DNA from: Bacillota bacterium
GTDB lineage: Bacteria > Bacillota > Clostridia > Peptostreptococcales > Anaerovoracaceae
Direction of reading: 5' to 3'
DNA: 53,786 nucleotides
Assembly: GCA_022770665.1 (NCBI GenBank)
Contig: JALEHL010000026.1
Span: forward strand, 1-53,786
Shown: positions 42,366 through 50,480 of the stretch, in pieces
How the letters are laid out: each line of letters starts with the position of its first letter
Numbering within the stretch: position 1 is the first letter of the stretch
The notes under the pieces: generated by a model
The model's database searches: none
Told to the model about the DNA's origin: nothing
What the model saw: the letters and a program-made list of their open reading frames with translations, nothing else
Program-made: the position numbers and the translations under genes

Positions 42366-43340
42366 GAGGTTTTCTGCGAAATGAGAGACGATTTGATCCA
42401 TGAGCTTGTCTTTCAGATCGGATTTTTTCCGGCTCATTTCATAGCCGTGGCCGTCATCGGTAGTGACTTCGATCACCTGGCTGTTTTCATAGGCAGCCGC
42501 ACACTGCCGGCTGGTTTCGTCGGTCACGACATAATCCTCGGTATTGCATATGACCAGCACCGGCCTGGCGCCGAATGAATTCCCGTGGGCGCACGGATCA
42601 TAGGCTTCAAACTGTGTGAACCAGTCCGGCCGGAGACGCAGCTGCCGATACTGCACGAAGCCGTCCTCCGCAGCCTGCTTTTTCATTTCCTCCCAGCGCT
42701 TCTGACCACCCATGAAGTAGATCATGGCCTGACTGTTTCCGGCAGGAGCAACCAGTGCCATGGCCTGATAGGAAAAACCGCCGTAACTCTCATTGGCCAT
42801 CATCATGGCCACCCGTCCGCCCATACTGCGTCCGTAGATACCAAGCCGGCTTTCATCAATCGGATAGTGACTGCAGGCATATCGCAGAGCCAGTGTCAGG
42901 TCATCCTCCATATCCTGCAAAGTGTATTCGCAGGCGCGATTTGACGGATCATCATTTTTTTCCGGTGTTAGATACGCGTCAAAATCCACCCGTACGGCTG
43001 CGACTCCTGCTGCGGCCAGCCGGCGGATCAGCTCCGCTGCTCCGCCGCTGTCCATGGTGCCGGTGAAGCCGTGAGCCACCGCCACCATGGGCCAGCCGCC
43101 GGTGCCGGTCGTCAGGCCTTCTGCACCGGCGGGCCGGCCTTCATAAGAATCTTCCGGTATGGCGAATTCGGCCAGCGTGTAAGATCCGCGGCCGTTTTCC
43201 AGAAAGACCATCTCTGTATGTACCTGATACTGGCCGGTCTGCTTCTGGTCCGCGGCTCTGCCGCATCCGGCGAACGCCGGAAAAACCAGCAGAGACAGAA
43301 GCACCAGAAGGACCAGACGTTTTTGAAAAACCGTGCGCAT
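42363..43340 (-). CDS. alpha/beta hydrolase lipoprotein
   Basis: A 325-residue lipoprotein: signal peptide ending FAGC with Cys26 as the lipidation site, then an alpha/beta-hydrolase fold. The nucleophile elbow is YGRSMGGR, the oxyanion strand is VAVAHGFTG, the acid Asp is in NTEDYVVTD and the His in TDDGHGYE. It resembles dienelactone-hydrolase/acetyl-xylan-esterase-like peptidase_S9-related hydrolases; substrate unknown. The enzyme would act on the outer membrane face. It starts 16 bases after the YlmC/YmxH gene with GGAG, so it may be co-transcribed. Confidence 0.88.
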   Translation of the reverse strand: MRTVFQKRLVLLVLLSLLVFPAFAGCGRAADQKQTGQYQVHTEMVFLENGRGSYTLAEFAIPEDSYEGRPAGAEGLTTGTGGWPMVAVAHGFTGTMDSGGAAELIRRLAAAGVAAVRVDFDAYLTPEKNDDPSNRACEYTLQDMEDDLTLALRYACSHYPIDESRLGIYGRSMGGRVAMMMANESYGGFSYQAMALVAPAGNSQAMIYFMGGQKRWEEMKKQAAEDGFVQYRQLRLRPDWFTQFEAYDPCAHGNSFGARPVLVICNTEDYVVTDETSRQCAAAYENSQVIEVTTDDGHGYEMSRKKSDLKDKLMDQIVSHFAENL

Positions 43341-43356
43341 AGATTTTGCTCCGTAA

Positions 43357-43584
43357 TCAAGATTTAAATAGAATAATATCTTCCCCTATAATTATAATCG
43401 AATTCCACGGAAGCTGCAACTCCCCGCGCATGTGCCGATCTCTGCTCTGAAAATCCGGAACCAGGAGCGTCTGGATTGCACCGGTCCGCTCATCGAAAAG
43501 TATTTCAGCATCCCATAGTTTCCCGTGAAGGCTGCCTTTGGAAATGTCGGCCACTTCTTTGTCGCCAATCTCGCTTAACCGCAT
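43357..43584 (-). CDS. ylmC: YlmC/YmxH family PRC-barrel protein
   Basis: A 75-residue protein starting MRLSEIGDKEVADIS, followed by GKLWDAEILFDERTGAIQTLLVP and ending LPWNSIIIIGEDIILF; this is the standard YlmC/YmxH pattern of a small PRC-barrel. The family is conserved in spore formers and is often next to sporulation or dpa-related genes, without an assigned reaction. AAAGGAGCG supports the start. In Bacillus ymxH lies in the same neighbourhood as tepA (ymfB), which here is the divergent gene on the other side of a 58-bp intergenic region. Confidence 0.9.
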   Translation of the reverse strand: MRLSEIGDKEVADISKGSLHGKLWDAEILFDERTGAIQTLLVPDFQSRDRHMRGELQLPWNSIIIIGEDIILFKS

Positions 43585-43642
43585 AAAACACGCTCCTTTG
43601 CTGAATAATAGTAGTAAATATTACGAGAAAAGAGGTTCGAAT

Positions 43643-44461
43643 ATGTGTGATGAAAAAGAAAAGGACAGGGAGCGGAAAGGGCAGGATTCCGGAGACAGCA
43701 GCAGCACGGATCTGATCCGGGAGCTGGGCATGCTGACCAGCGGGAGTTCGTTTCGAAGTCCGTTTCAGTACATTTCCATCATCGGATGCGTGGAAGGGCA
43801 CACGGTGCTTGCCCAGGAGAACAAAACAACCAAATATGAGCATCTGATCCCGGAACTGATCGCGGTGGAGGAAAACCCCGATATCCGCGGACTGCTGCTG
43901 CTGCTGAACACGGTGGGCGGTGATGTGGAGGCAGGTCTGGCTCTGGCAGAACTGGTGGCAGGTATTTCCAAACCGACCGTGTCACTGGTCATTGGCGGCG
44001 GCCACAGTATCGGGATCCCGCTGGCTGTATCAGCAGACTATTCTTTTGTGGCGAAATCTGCGACGATGACGCTGCATCCGATCCGCACTTCGGGAACTCT
44101 GATTACCGCAGAGCCGACTTTCGCGTATATGCGGCGGACGCAGGAGCGGGTGGTTGATTTTATCACGGAACATTCCGGAGCGTCACGAGAGGTGATCGAG
44201 GAGAAGATGAACTGCACATCCAATATGGCTAACGACGTGGGTACGCTCCTGTTTGGGCCGGAGGCTGTGGAGATGGGGCTGATCGACGAAGTGGGAACGC
44301 TGCGGCAGGCACTGGAAAAACTGCGTCAGCTGAGCGAGGCACAGGAATCGGAAGCCGGATGGGCGGAAAACAGGAAAAATCAGAAAAACCAGAAAAATCA
44401 GAAAAATCAGAAAAACCAGAAAAACCAGAAGGAAACCCTTGACAGCCACAAAGAAATGTAA
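43643..44461 (+). CDS. tepA: ClpP-like serine protease TepA (translocation-enhancing) with KNQ repeat tail
   Basis: A 272-residue ClpP/crotonase-fold protein. Gly-rich LLLNTVGGDVEAGLALAELV and VIGGGHSIGIPLAVSAD hold the oxyanion and nucleophile Ser (GGGHSIG), and MTLHPIRTSG the His. B. subtilis TepA is reported to help protein export and to act in spore outgrowth. The start MCDEKEKD is placed by AGAGG seven bases upstream; a frame 105 bases longer overlaps ylmC on the other strand. The last 30 residues are a low-complexity tail with six Lys-Asn-Gln repeats, not part of the known fold. The stop codon lies within the candidate tad promoter. Confidence 0.9.
   Translation: MCDEKEKDRERKGQDSGDSSSTDLIRELGMLTSGSSFRSPFQYISIIGCVEGHTVLAQENKTTKYEHLIPELIAVEENPDIRGLLLLLNTVGGDVEAGLALAELVAGISKPTVSLVIGGGHSIGIPLAVSADYSFVAKSATMTLHPIRTSGTLITAEPTFAYMRRTQERVVDFITEHSGASREVIEEKMNCTSNMANDVGTLLFGPEAVEMGLIDEVGTLRQALEKLRQLSEAQESEAGWAENRKNQKNQKNQKNQKNQKNQKETLDSHKEM
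44375..44428 (+). repeat. six 9-bp tandem repeats (AAAAAYCAG) in the tepA tail
   Basis: Units AAAAATCAG and AAAAACCAG alternate in the order T, C, T, T, C, C at the sixth base, encoding (KNQ)6. Slippage would change copy number in frame. Confidence 0.95.
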
Positions 44462-44467
44462 TATTCT
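44439..44467 (+). promoter_or_regulatory. candidate promoter of tadZ inside the end of tepA
   Basis: TTGACA (44439-44444), 17 bases, TATTCT (44462-44467). It would start tadZ transcription about 35 bases before its ATG. Confidence 0.65.
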
Positions 44468-44506
44468 GGAAACGCAAAGGGAAGCAGTGAGAAAGAGAGG
44501 AAAAAA

Positions 44507-45565
44507 ATGAAACCTGTCTGGATTGCTGTATGGATGAAGGACCCGGCTTTTGGCCGGGCAGTCGCCCGGGGACTTGCAGAGAGCGGAAACGGATTTCTGC
44601 TTGAGGTCACAGAGACGCTGCAGCGGGAAACACTGCAGGAAGGGCGTTATACGGTGCTTCTGACGGACAGAAGGTCAGAGCTGGAAGGAGTGGAGAACGG
44701 GAAGAAAGCGCAATTTCCCGCTGTTGTAGTCGCGGATCCGGTGACCTGCAGAGTCTCACAGCTGTGCAGAGAGATTCTGGCTGCAGCGGACCGGGCGCAT
44801 GAGACACACGGGGCGCGGGGAGGCGATCTTTCTTCTGCGGAATACCGGGAGGGAAAGCGCGGCGGAAGGATCACAGGATTTCTGGGCCGTACCGGCGGCT
44901 GCGGCACATCTGCTGCAGTGGTAACGGCGGGGCGCATGCTGGCAGGAGCCTATGGGGAGAAAGTGCTCTGTTTTCCTCTGACAGGTGAGAATGGCCTGCG
45001 AATCTATTCGGCGGAAGAAGACTTGCCGGCACCATCGGTTCGGAGCGCAAAAGAACTGCTGTATCGTAAACTCCATCAACTTCCCTGCTCTGTGGCAGCC
45101 TATGCGGCTTGTGACAGTTACGGCATGGAGCAGATTCCCTCTGTCTGCGGGCTTGCGGCGGAGGAAAGAATCCGCCTTCTTCTCTGTCTGCAGCAGGAGT
45201 ATGACCGGATCCTTGTGGATCTGGGCTGCCGCAGCCAGTGGAACAGGACGGAATCTCTTCAGAACGAAGTGCAGAACGGAATGAAAAAAGAAATGAAAAA
45301 AGAAATGAATTTCTGCAGTCATCTGGTTGAAATCGCGGACTGCCGTGACAGCCGGACGGCTCTGGAGGAGGAATCTGAAGGAGACGGACGGATTCTGATC
45401 CGGAATCATGGAGCGGCAAGCCGGATCGGATCGGACGGTGCAGTGGAGATCATGGAGGATCCGGAAAGCTTCCGTAGCGATCCGGCCCGAAAGAGCATTT
45501 CGATCAGCATGAGCAAAAATTACGCAATCGGCATAAAAAATCTCGTAGAAATTCTGATGAAATGA
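44507..45565 (+). CDS. tadZ: TadZ/CpaE-like ParA-family protein of the Tad pilus locus
   Basis: A 352-residue protein. The N-terminal about 115 residues resemble a receiver-like domain, as in TadZ/CpaE. The ParA-type domain starts with TGFLGRTGGCGTSAAVV, where GRTGGCGTS (127-135) takes the place of the deviant Walker A but has Thr instead of the nucleotide-contacting Lys and no N-terminal signature Lys. A later strand YDRILVDLGCRS matches the Walker B-like LVDLG of CpaE. TadZ proteins place the pilus machine at a cell pole. The segment MKKEMKKEMNF is a small repeat. GAGAGGAAA precedes ATG. Assignment rests on this motif plus the following tad genes. Confidence 0.8.
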   Translation: MKPVWIAVWMKDPAFGRAVARGLAESGNGFLLEVTETLQRETLQEGRYTVLLTDRRSELEGVENGKKAQFPAVVVADPVTCRVSQLCREILAAADRAHETHGARGGDLSSAEYREGKRGGRITGFLGRTGGCGTSAAVVTAGRMLAGAYGEKVLCFPLTGENGLRIYSAEEDLPAPSVRSAKELLYRKLHQLPCSVAAYAACDSYGMEQIPSVCGLAAEERIRLLLCLQQEYDRILVDLGCRSQWNRTESLQNEVQNGMKKEMKKEMNFCSHLVEIADCRDSRTALEEESEGDGRILIRNHGAASRIGSDGAVEIMEDPESFRSDPARKSISISMSKNYAIGIKNLVEILMK

Positions 45566-45576
45566 CTGTAAAATCT

Positions 45577-45653
45577 CGTCGAATTGTACCGAATGGTGTC
45601 CAGCCGAAACGAAAAAAGGAAGAGCATGTCGTCTCCTGTCGAATCCTGACGAA
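45577..45653 (+). promoter_or_regulatory. 10-bp-phased series of Spo0A-box-like heptamers upstream of tadA
   Basis: Exact TGNCGAA matches at 45637-45643 (TGTCGAA) and 45647-45653 (TGACGAA). In the same 10-bp phase upstream: CGTCGAA (45577), TACCGAA (45587), TGTCCAG (45597), AAACGAA (45607) and TGTCGTC (45627), each matching 4-5 of 6 informative positions; the 45617 position does not match. Tandem 0A boxes at 10-bp steps are a known arrangement at Spo0A-controlled promoters. Confidence 0.6.
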
Positions 45654-45655
45654 CG

Positions 45656-45691
45656 AAAACAGTTGCAAACGATCTGCAACTGTTTTATTAT
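45656..45691 (+). terminator. perfect 12-bp dyad: terminator of tadZ, or part of the tadA promoter
   Basis: AAAACAGTTGCA (45656-45667) and TGCAACTGTTTT (45675-45686) form a perfect stem with a 7-base loop and an ATTATTT tail, fitting a terminator. The same DNA also reads TTGCAA (45663-45668), 17 bases, TATTAT (45686-45691), a plausible tadA promoter just downstream of the Spo0A-like boxes. Both roles can coexist. Confidence 0.75.
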
Positions 45692-45738
45692 TTACCTGAG
45701 ATGTGAAATAATTACAATAAAGGAATGACACGTATACA

Positions 45739-46965
45739 ATGGAAGAATTTTTTAAGCGGATGCTGGAAGCATTCCGGCATAGTGTGCGGGAGAATCCGCC
45801 ACAGGACGACGCAGAGGCGATGGAGCGGATCGTGGACCTGGTATTTGCAGAAGAAGCAGCTTCAGGCTGCAGCATGGAACAGCTGGATACCATGATCCGG
45901 CGGCTGTTTTACAGGACCCGCTGCAGGCTCGGGATTCTGCAGCCTCTGATGGAGGATCCGTCGGTGACGGAGATCATGGTAAACGGATACCGGCATATCT
46001 TTGTGGAAAAAAACGGCAGTCTGCAGCGGTGGCCGGATGCCTTTGATTCTGTGGAAGAACTGGAAGAGATCATGCGCAGCATCGCGGCACAGGTACACAG
46101 AGAGATTAATGAAATGAAACCGATCGTCGATGCCAGGCTGGAAGACGGGTCCAGAGTGAACGGGGTATATCGGAATGTGGCAGTGAACGGCCCGATTCTT
46201 ACGATCCGGAAATTTTCCGAGAATTTCATGACAATGGAAAGCCTGATCGGCAGCGGCACGGTGACAGAAACCGGTGCAGCGCTTCTAGCCGGTCTGACGG
46301 AATGCGGGTACAACATTTTCGTCAGCGGAGGCACTTCCTCGGGGAAAACGACTTTCCTGAACGCACTGTCCCAGTATATTCCGCCGCAGGAGCGGGTGAT
46401 CGTCATTGAGGATTCCAGCGAGCTGAAGCTGGCGGGGGTGCAGAACATCGTGCATCTGGAATGCAGAAACAGCAATGCTGCGGGGAAGGGAAAAATTACC
46501 ATGTCGGAACTGCTGAAAAGCAGCTTGCGGATGCGTCCGGACCGGATCATTGTAGGTGAGGTACGGGGAAGCGAGGTGCTGGATATGCTTCAGGCGCTGA
46601 ATACCGGCCATTCCGGCATGAGTACCGGGCACGGAAACTCTGTGGAGGGAATGCTCCGCCGACTGGAAACCATGTACCTGATGGCCGTTCCGCTGCAGGT
46701 GGATGCCGTCCGGGCACAGATCGCGGAAGCGCTGGATATCATGGTCCATCTGGAAAAGGTGGAGGGCGGTCGCAGGCGGGTGGTGGAAATCGTAGAAATA
46801 GAGGGGTATGAGAACGGCAGGTTCCATCTGAATCCTCTGATGGCACGCAGGGAGGACGGGCAGCTTCTGCCTTCGGGCAATCCGCTGAGAAAATGCCGGA
46901 AGCTCCTCTGGAAAGGAGGTGAGACTGTTGGAAAACTACGAGACCTGGGATTTATCCGTACATGA
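45739..46965 (+). CDS. tadA: Tad pilus assembly ATPase TadA/CpaF
   Basis: A 408-residue secretion ATPase of the CpaF type. Walker A is SGGTSSGKTTFLNAL (about residues 195-209), the Asp box is VIEDSSELKL, Walker B is RPDRIIVGEVRGSE and the His box GHSGMSTGHGNS. It drives pilus extension (and possibly retraction) from the inner membrane face with TadB and TadC. The ribosome site AAAGGA is 12 bases from ATG, rather far. The end overlaps tadB by 38 bases. Confidence 0.95.
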   Translation: MEEFFKRMLEAFRHSVRENPPQDDAEAMERIVDLVFAEEAASGCSMEQLDTMIRRLFYRTRCRLGILQPLMEDPSVTEIMVNGYRHIFVEKNGSLQRWPDAFDSVEELEEIMRSIAAQVHREINEMKPIVDARLEDGSRVNGVYRNVAVNGPILTIRKFSENFMTMESLIGSGTVTETGAALLAGLTECGYNIFVSGGTSSGKTTFLNALSQYIPPQERVIVIEDSSELKLAGVQNIVHLECRNSNAAGKGKITMSELLKSSLRMRPDRIIVGEVRGSEVLDMLQALNTGHSGMSTGHGNSVEGMLRRLETMYLMAVPLQVDAVRAQIAEALDIMVHLEKVEGGRRRVVEIVEIEGYENGRFHLNPLMARREDGQLLPSGNPLRKCRKLLWKGGETVGKLRDLGFIRT

Positions 46966-47674
46966 CTATATCCTGCTGCTTGGAGGATCCGCCGCTGCCG
47001 GTGCAGGAACCGGATGGCTGTTTTATGACCGGCCGGGCTTAGGTCTGCTGCTGGGGGCGCTCCTCTTTCTTCTGGTGAAGCCCAGGTATGTTCTGTGGCA
47101 GGTAGAAAGAAGAAAACGCACGCTTCTGCTGCAGTTCCGGGATGTGCTGTATTCGGTATCCTCGTGCGTATCTGCCGGAAGGAGCCTCGGACAGGCGCTG
47201 GAGGAATCCATCGGTTTCTGGAAGGGCACATACGGTGAAAAGGACCTTATAATCCGGGAGCTTGCCGGTATGGTGCGGCGGATGAAAGAGGGCAATGAAA
47301 GAGATATCGATGTTCTGAAAGATTTTGCAGCGCGCTGCGGACTGCAGGACGTTTCAGATTTTGCGATGGTCTGCGAAAACTGCAGGGAATCCGGTGCCGA
47401 CCTGGTCCGGGCCATCGATCGCGCAACAGAAGTGATCGGAGACCGGATCGAACTGGAGAGGGAGCTGACTTCCATGATGGTGCAGAAACAGTTTGAAGGC
47501 CGGATCATAATGGCAGCGCCTTTTCTCCTTCTGCTTTTTCTCAAAATCACTTCTCCAGACTTTCTTCTGCCGCTGACGTCATCGCCTGCAGGAATGATGG
47601 TCTCTTCCCTCGCGCTGGGACTGATTCTTGCAGCAGTCCTGATGATGGAAAGGGTGAATCGGATTGCATTCTGA
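46928..47674 (+). CDS. tadB: Tad pilus platform protein TadB (type II secretion F domain)
   Basis: A 248-residue membrane protein: two N-terminal helices (YILLLGGSAAAGAGTGWLF and LGLLLGALLFLLV), a cytoplasmic T2SS-F domain with LLLQFRDVLYSVSSCVSAGRSLGQALEES and ELTSMMVQKQFEGRIIMAAP, and two C-terminal helices. The likely start is TTG at 46928, eight bases after AAAGGAGG; a GTG at 46919 overlaps that ribosome site. It overlaps tadA and tadC, and forms the inner-membrane platform with TadC. Confidence 0.9.
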   Translation: MENYETWDLSVHDYILLLGGSAAAGAGTGWLFYDRPGLGLLLGALLFLLVKPRYVLWQVERRKRTLLLQFRDVLYSVSSCVSAGRSLGQALEESIGFWKGTYGEKDLIIRELAGMVRRMKEGNERDIDVLKDFAARCGLQDVSDFAMVCENCRESGADLVRAIDRATEVIGDRIELERELTSMMVQKQFEGRIIMAAPFLLLLFLKITSPDFLLPLTSSPAGMMVSSLALGLILAAVLMMERVNRIAF

Positions 47675-48167
47675 AAAACGGAAGACGGGGAAAGTGGAAA
47701 AAGAAATACGGGAAGGATATCTTCAGGTGCTTCCTTCTTTTCTCAGCCAGATTCTGCTTCTTATGAACAGCGGCATGATCCTGCAGGCAGCATTCCATCG
47801 GATTGCCCGTGGATATGAAGACATGCCGGAAAAGGCGAGAAAGCCGTTTCACAGGGAAATCTGCAGGCTCCATCAGGAAAGCATGGAAACCGGAGAAAAT
47901 GTGATCTCGCTTTTTTACCAGTTCTGCCGGGACAGCGGGGTGAAGGAGATGATGCGTGCGGCAGGAATCATGATGGAAAATCTGGAGAAAGGAACAGACC
48001 TGTGGGAAAAGCTGGATGCAGAAAGCAAATACCTGTGGAAGGAGAGAAGACGTACGGTTCTGGAAAAGATCCGGATTGCAGAAAGCAAGATGAGCTTTCC
48101 GCTGGGGCTGCTGCTGATGGCGCTTCTGCTGGTAACAGCAGGACCGGCGATGCTGCAGATGAACTGA
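47664..48167 (+). CDS. tadC: short Tad pilus platform protein TadC-like
   Basis: A 167-residue protein, shorter than most TadC proteins (about 300 residues), with an T2SS-F-like segment QVLPSFLSQILLLMNSGMILQAAFHRIA and a single C-terminal hydrophobic helix SFPLGLLLMALLLVTAGPAML. TTG start overlapping tadB by 11 bases; AAAGGG upstream. The N-terminal membrane helices of full-length TadC are absent, which is common in the reduced Tad loci of Clostridia. Confidence 0.8.
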   Translation: MHSEKRKTGKVEKEIREGYLQVLPSFLSQILLLMNSGMILQAAFHRIARGYEDMPEKARKPFHREICRLHQESMETGENVISLFYQFCRDSGVKEMMRAAGIMMENLEKGTDLWEKLDAESKYLWKERRRTVLEKIRIAESKMSFPLGLLLMALLLVTAGPAMLQMN

Positions 48168-48199
48168 CAGGGCTGCCGGAGGCAGCCGGAAAGGAGAAG

Positions 48200-48388
48200 A
48201 TGATGAATAAGAAAAAACAGGGGAGGAAGCACTGTCTGTATACAGTGCTTGGAAACCGGCAGGGGATGGAAATGGTTCAGGTGGCCATTCTGGTCGCGAT
48301 TGCGGTCACCCTTGGTCTTGTTTTCAAATCCCAGATCGGGGATTTCGTGGACAATACCTTTTCATCTCTCAGCAATGCGAAGTTTTAG
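48200..48388 (+). CDS. Flp-type (type IVb) pilin precursor
   Basis: A 62-residue prepilin. After a basic leader (MMNKKKQGRKH...) the processing site is NRQG/MEMVQVAILVAIAVTLGLVF: a Gly followed by a hydrophobic helix, then the short tail FVDNTFSSLSN, as in Flp1 proteins of Firmicutes. Counting from the cleaved Gly, position +5 is Gln rather than the usual Glu (Glu is at +2). Two ATGs at 48200 and 48203 follow AAAGGAGAAG. It is the predicted main subunit of the pilus. Confidence 0.85.
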   Translation: MMNKKKQGRKHCLYTVLGNRQGMEMVQVAILVAIAVTLGLVFKSQIGDFVDNTFSSLSNAKF

Positions 48389-48614
48389 AAAACGGAGCGG
48401 AAGCCAGATCGTGGAAGCAGCGATGGTGCTGCCGGTTACGGTTCTGGTGATGGCTGCACTGATCGCGCTGCTGCTGTCTTTTTACAGCAGTCTGGCAGAA
48501 CAGACCAGAAGCTGTGCGGAAAAGAGGAAGGACGTGTATCAGAAAAAGGAGACAGAAGTGATCAGACTGCATGATCGGCTTCTGGATGCGGGAAAGGAGG
48601 TGAGCAGCCAGTGA
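48375..48614 (+). CDS. TadE-like minor pseudopilin, small
   Basis: A 79-residue protein with a TadE-type N-terminus RSGSQIVEAAMVLPVTVLV: Gly, then Glu at +5, then a hydrophobic helix to about residue 38, and a charged helical tail. It starts inside the flp gene (14-base overlap) without a ribosome site of its own, so translation is coupled. TadE/F-type proteins are processed like pilins and join the pilus assembly or its tip. Confidence 0.8.
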   Translation: MRSFRKRSGSQIVEAAMVLPVTVLVMAALIALLLSFYSSLAEQTRSCAEKRKDVYQKKETEVIRLHDRLLDAGKEVSSQ

Positions 48615-49885
48615 GAAACCGGAGGGGATCTTTTACCGTTGCAATTGTTCTGATTTTCAGCGCCATGCTGATCATGACAGGTGCGGTACTGTCTGCGGCA
48701 GGAAATATGGCCGTTTTCAGCACGGCAGAAGATTTCGGAAGACTGTGGGGAACCAGCATTCTGGCAGAATACGACCTGAATCTGAAGGACCGGTATGGCC
48801 TGTTCGGCTTTCTGGGGGATGAGGTGACCGTGGAAAAAAAGCTGGATTCCCTGGCAGTGTACACCTTCGGTGAAAAAAAATATATCAATTATGAGGGCTC
48901 TGCCTGCAGCAGTCTGAAGCAGTACAGCCTGGCAGAGCCGGAGAACCTGAAACAGCAGATTGAAGAGGCGGTCCGGTTCGGAAACAAGCCCTGCGGACTG
49001 AACAAAAAGGGAGGAAAAACCGGACAGATGACAGAAGATGCGGCATCCTGCGGGAATGCCGGAAACCGGAGCATCACCAGCCGGTGGATCCTGGATGGTC
49101 TGCCGTCAGCAGGCGCACGGACAGAAACGGATATTGCCGGCATCGTATCGAAGATCAGGGACGGTGCTGGAATCCGGAGTCTGATCGGTTCTTCCCTGGT
49201 AAATCAGTATATTTTCACCTATTTTCAGCATGATGGGGGGACCGCGGAGCTGGGAGACACTTTTTTGCAGAATGAGGTCGAATACATTCTTACTGGAAAT
49301 CCCAGTGATGCCGGCTCAGAAAAAAAAGTCCGGAAGAAGCTGACTCTTCTGCGGAATCTGCTGAACCTGACCTACCTTTACGGATCTTCGGAAAAACGGG
49401 AGGCCGCCATGACTGTGGCATCTGTTATGACACCGGGACCGGAAGCCGCTGTGACCCAGGGCGTTCTGCTGGAACTCTGGGCTTATGCGGAAGCAGAAAA
49501 TGACGTCCGCCTTCTGTATGACCAGAAGACCGTCCCTCTGCTCAAGCAGGATCAGAACTGGGCGCTGACACTGGAAAATGCCATGGCAGACACAGAGACA
49601 GCACAGCAGAAATATGTGAATCCGCCTGTGACGGAAGGGCAGAACTATGTGGACTATCTGCGGATCATGATCAATGCCGTGCCGGAAAAGACCCGGCTCC
49701 TGCGGATCATGGATCTGATTCAGATCAACATGAAATATCTGTATTGTGACTGCTTTCTGCTGGAAGATTATTACGCAGGCGTGCAGTTTACTCTGCAGGT
49801 GAATGGAGAGAAACATGAATTTACCGAGACGTACGACAGACAGATTGCGGAAGAGAATGCCGAAACAGGGAAGTTATCTGGTTGA
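48611..49885 (+). CDS. DUF5702 domain protein of the Tad locus
   Basis: A 424-residue protein with an N-terminal prepilin-like helix RRGSFTVAIVLIFSAMLIMTG in parts and the DUF5702 hallmark SILAEYDLNLKDRYGLFGF. Residues 60-424 are predicted outside the membrane, largely helical, without cysteine motifs of note. GTG start in a GTGA overlap with the preceding gene, behind AAAGGAGGTGAG. DUF5702 proteins accompany clostridial tad genes and probably act as large pilus-associated or tip proteins; this is inference. Its end overlaps the next TadE-like gene by about 70 bases. Confidence 0.85.
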   Translation: MRNRRGSFTVAIVLIFSAMLIMTGAVLSAAGNMAVFSTAEDFGRLWGTSILAEYDLNLKDRYGLFGFLGDEVTVEKKLDSLAVYTFGEKKYINYEGSACSSLKQYSLAEPENLKQQIEEAVRFGNKPCGLNKKGGKTGQMTEDAASCGNAGNRSITSRWILDGLPSAGARTETDIAGIVSKIRDGAGIRSLIGSSLVNQYIFTYFQHDGGTAELGDTFLQNEVEYILTGNPSDAGSEKKVRKKLTLLRNLLNLTYLYGSSEKREAAMTVASVMTPGPEAAVTQGVLLELWAYAEAENDVRLLYDQKTVPLLKQDQNWALTLENAMADTETAQQKYVNPPVTEGQNYVDYLRIMINAVPEKTRLLRIMDLIQINMKYLYCDCFLLEDYYAGVQFTLQVNGEKHEFTETYDRQIAEENAETGKLSG

Positions 49886-50480
49886 AGCAGTGCTGACACT
49901 GCCGCTCTGCATTCTGGCAGTTGTGGCACTGGCACTGATTATCCGGATCATTTCCATCTGTCAGATGATCAGTTTTGTGACCGCATGTGAAATGAAGGAC
50001 ATCAATCTATATTACAGATCATATATGGATACTGTTTCCCTTTGCAGAAAAATAGAAAAGAGTGTCCGGAATGAATGTGAGGCACTGACAGATTTCAAGG
50101 TAAAAAATGTGCGTCGCCACATTCCTGCAGGAGGTATGGATGACCTGACAGGGATTACAGCGGAAGCAAAGTTTACCGTACATAACCCGGCGGGAATTCA
50201 CGGTGAAATTGTATTTACAGAAAAGCTGCTGACCAGGAGATTTGCCGGTACCCTGCGGGATGCTGTTCCGCTGGATGAAGAAGCATTCACCAGCGGCGGC
50301 GTCTCGCAGAAGGTTCTGGTCTACCTCCGATACGGAGAGAAATATCACAGTGCTTCCTGTTCGGTTGTAAAGCGGGAAGCAGAAGAAAAGAATGAAGCAG
50401 CGGAGATGCAGCTGGAGGATGCAGTGAGAAAAGGATATACGGCCTGCCGCCTCTGCGGAGGAGGTGGTTCTTCTGAATAA
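49815..50480 (+). CDS. TadE-like minor pseudopilin, large
   Basis: A 221-residue protein with the processing site KQGSYLVEAVLTLPLCILAV, Glu at +5 of the mature form, one transmembrane helix and an extracytoplasmic domain of some 170 residues containing VLVYLRYGEKYHSASC and ending in CRLCGGGG. A nearby ATG at 49803 is also possible; GGAGAG before ATG 49815 favours the latter. The C-terminal HSASC...CRLC pattern is reminiscent of small domains that look like truncated metal-ribbons (Ada-like GEKYHxxxC), common at the end of such clostridial proteins. Confidence 0.82.
   Translation: MNLPRRTTDRLRKRMPKQGSYLVEAVLTLPLCILAVVALALIIRIISICQMISFVTACEMKDINLYYRSYMDTVSLCRKIEKSVRNECEALTDFKVKNVRRHIPAGGMDDLTGITAEAKFTVHNPAGIHGEIVFTEKLLTRRFAGTLRDAVPLDEEAFTSGGVSQKVLVYLRYGEKYHSASCSVVKREAEEKNEAAEMQLEDAVRKGYTACRLCGGGGSSE

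Noticed and set aside
44375-44428. Tandem repeats as CRISPR or intergenic repeat element
   Set aside because: Units are 9 bp, contiguous, in frame and encode Lys-Asn-Gln; there are no spacers.
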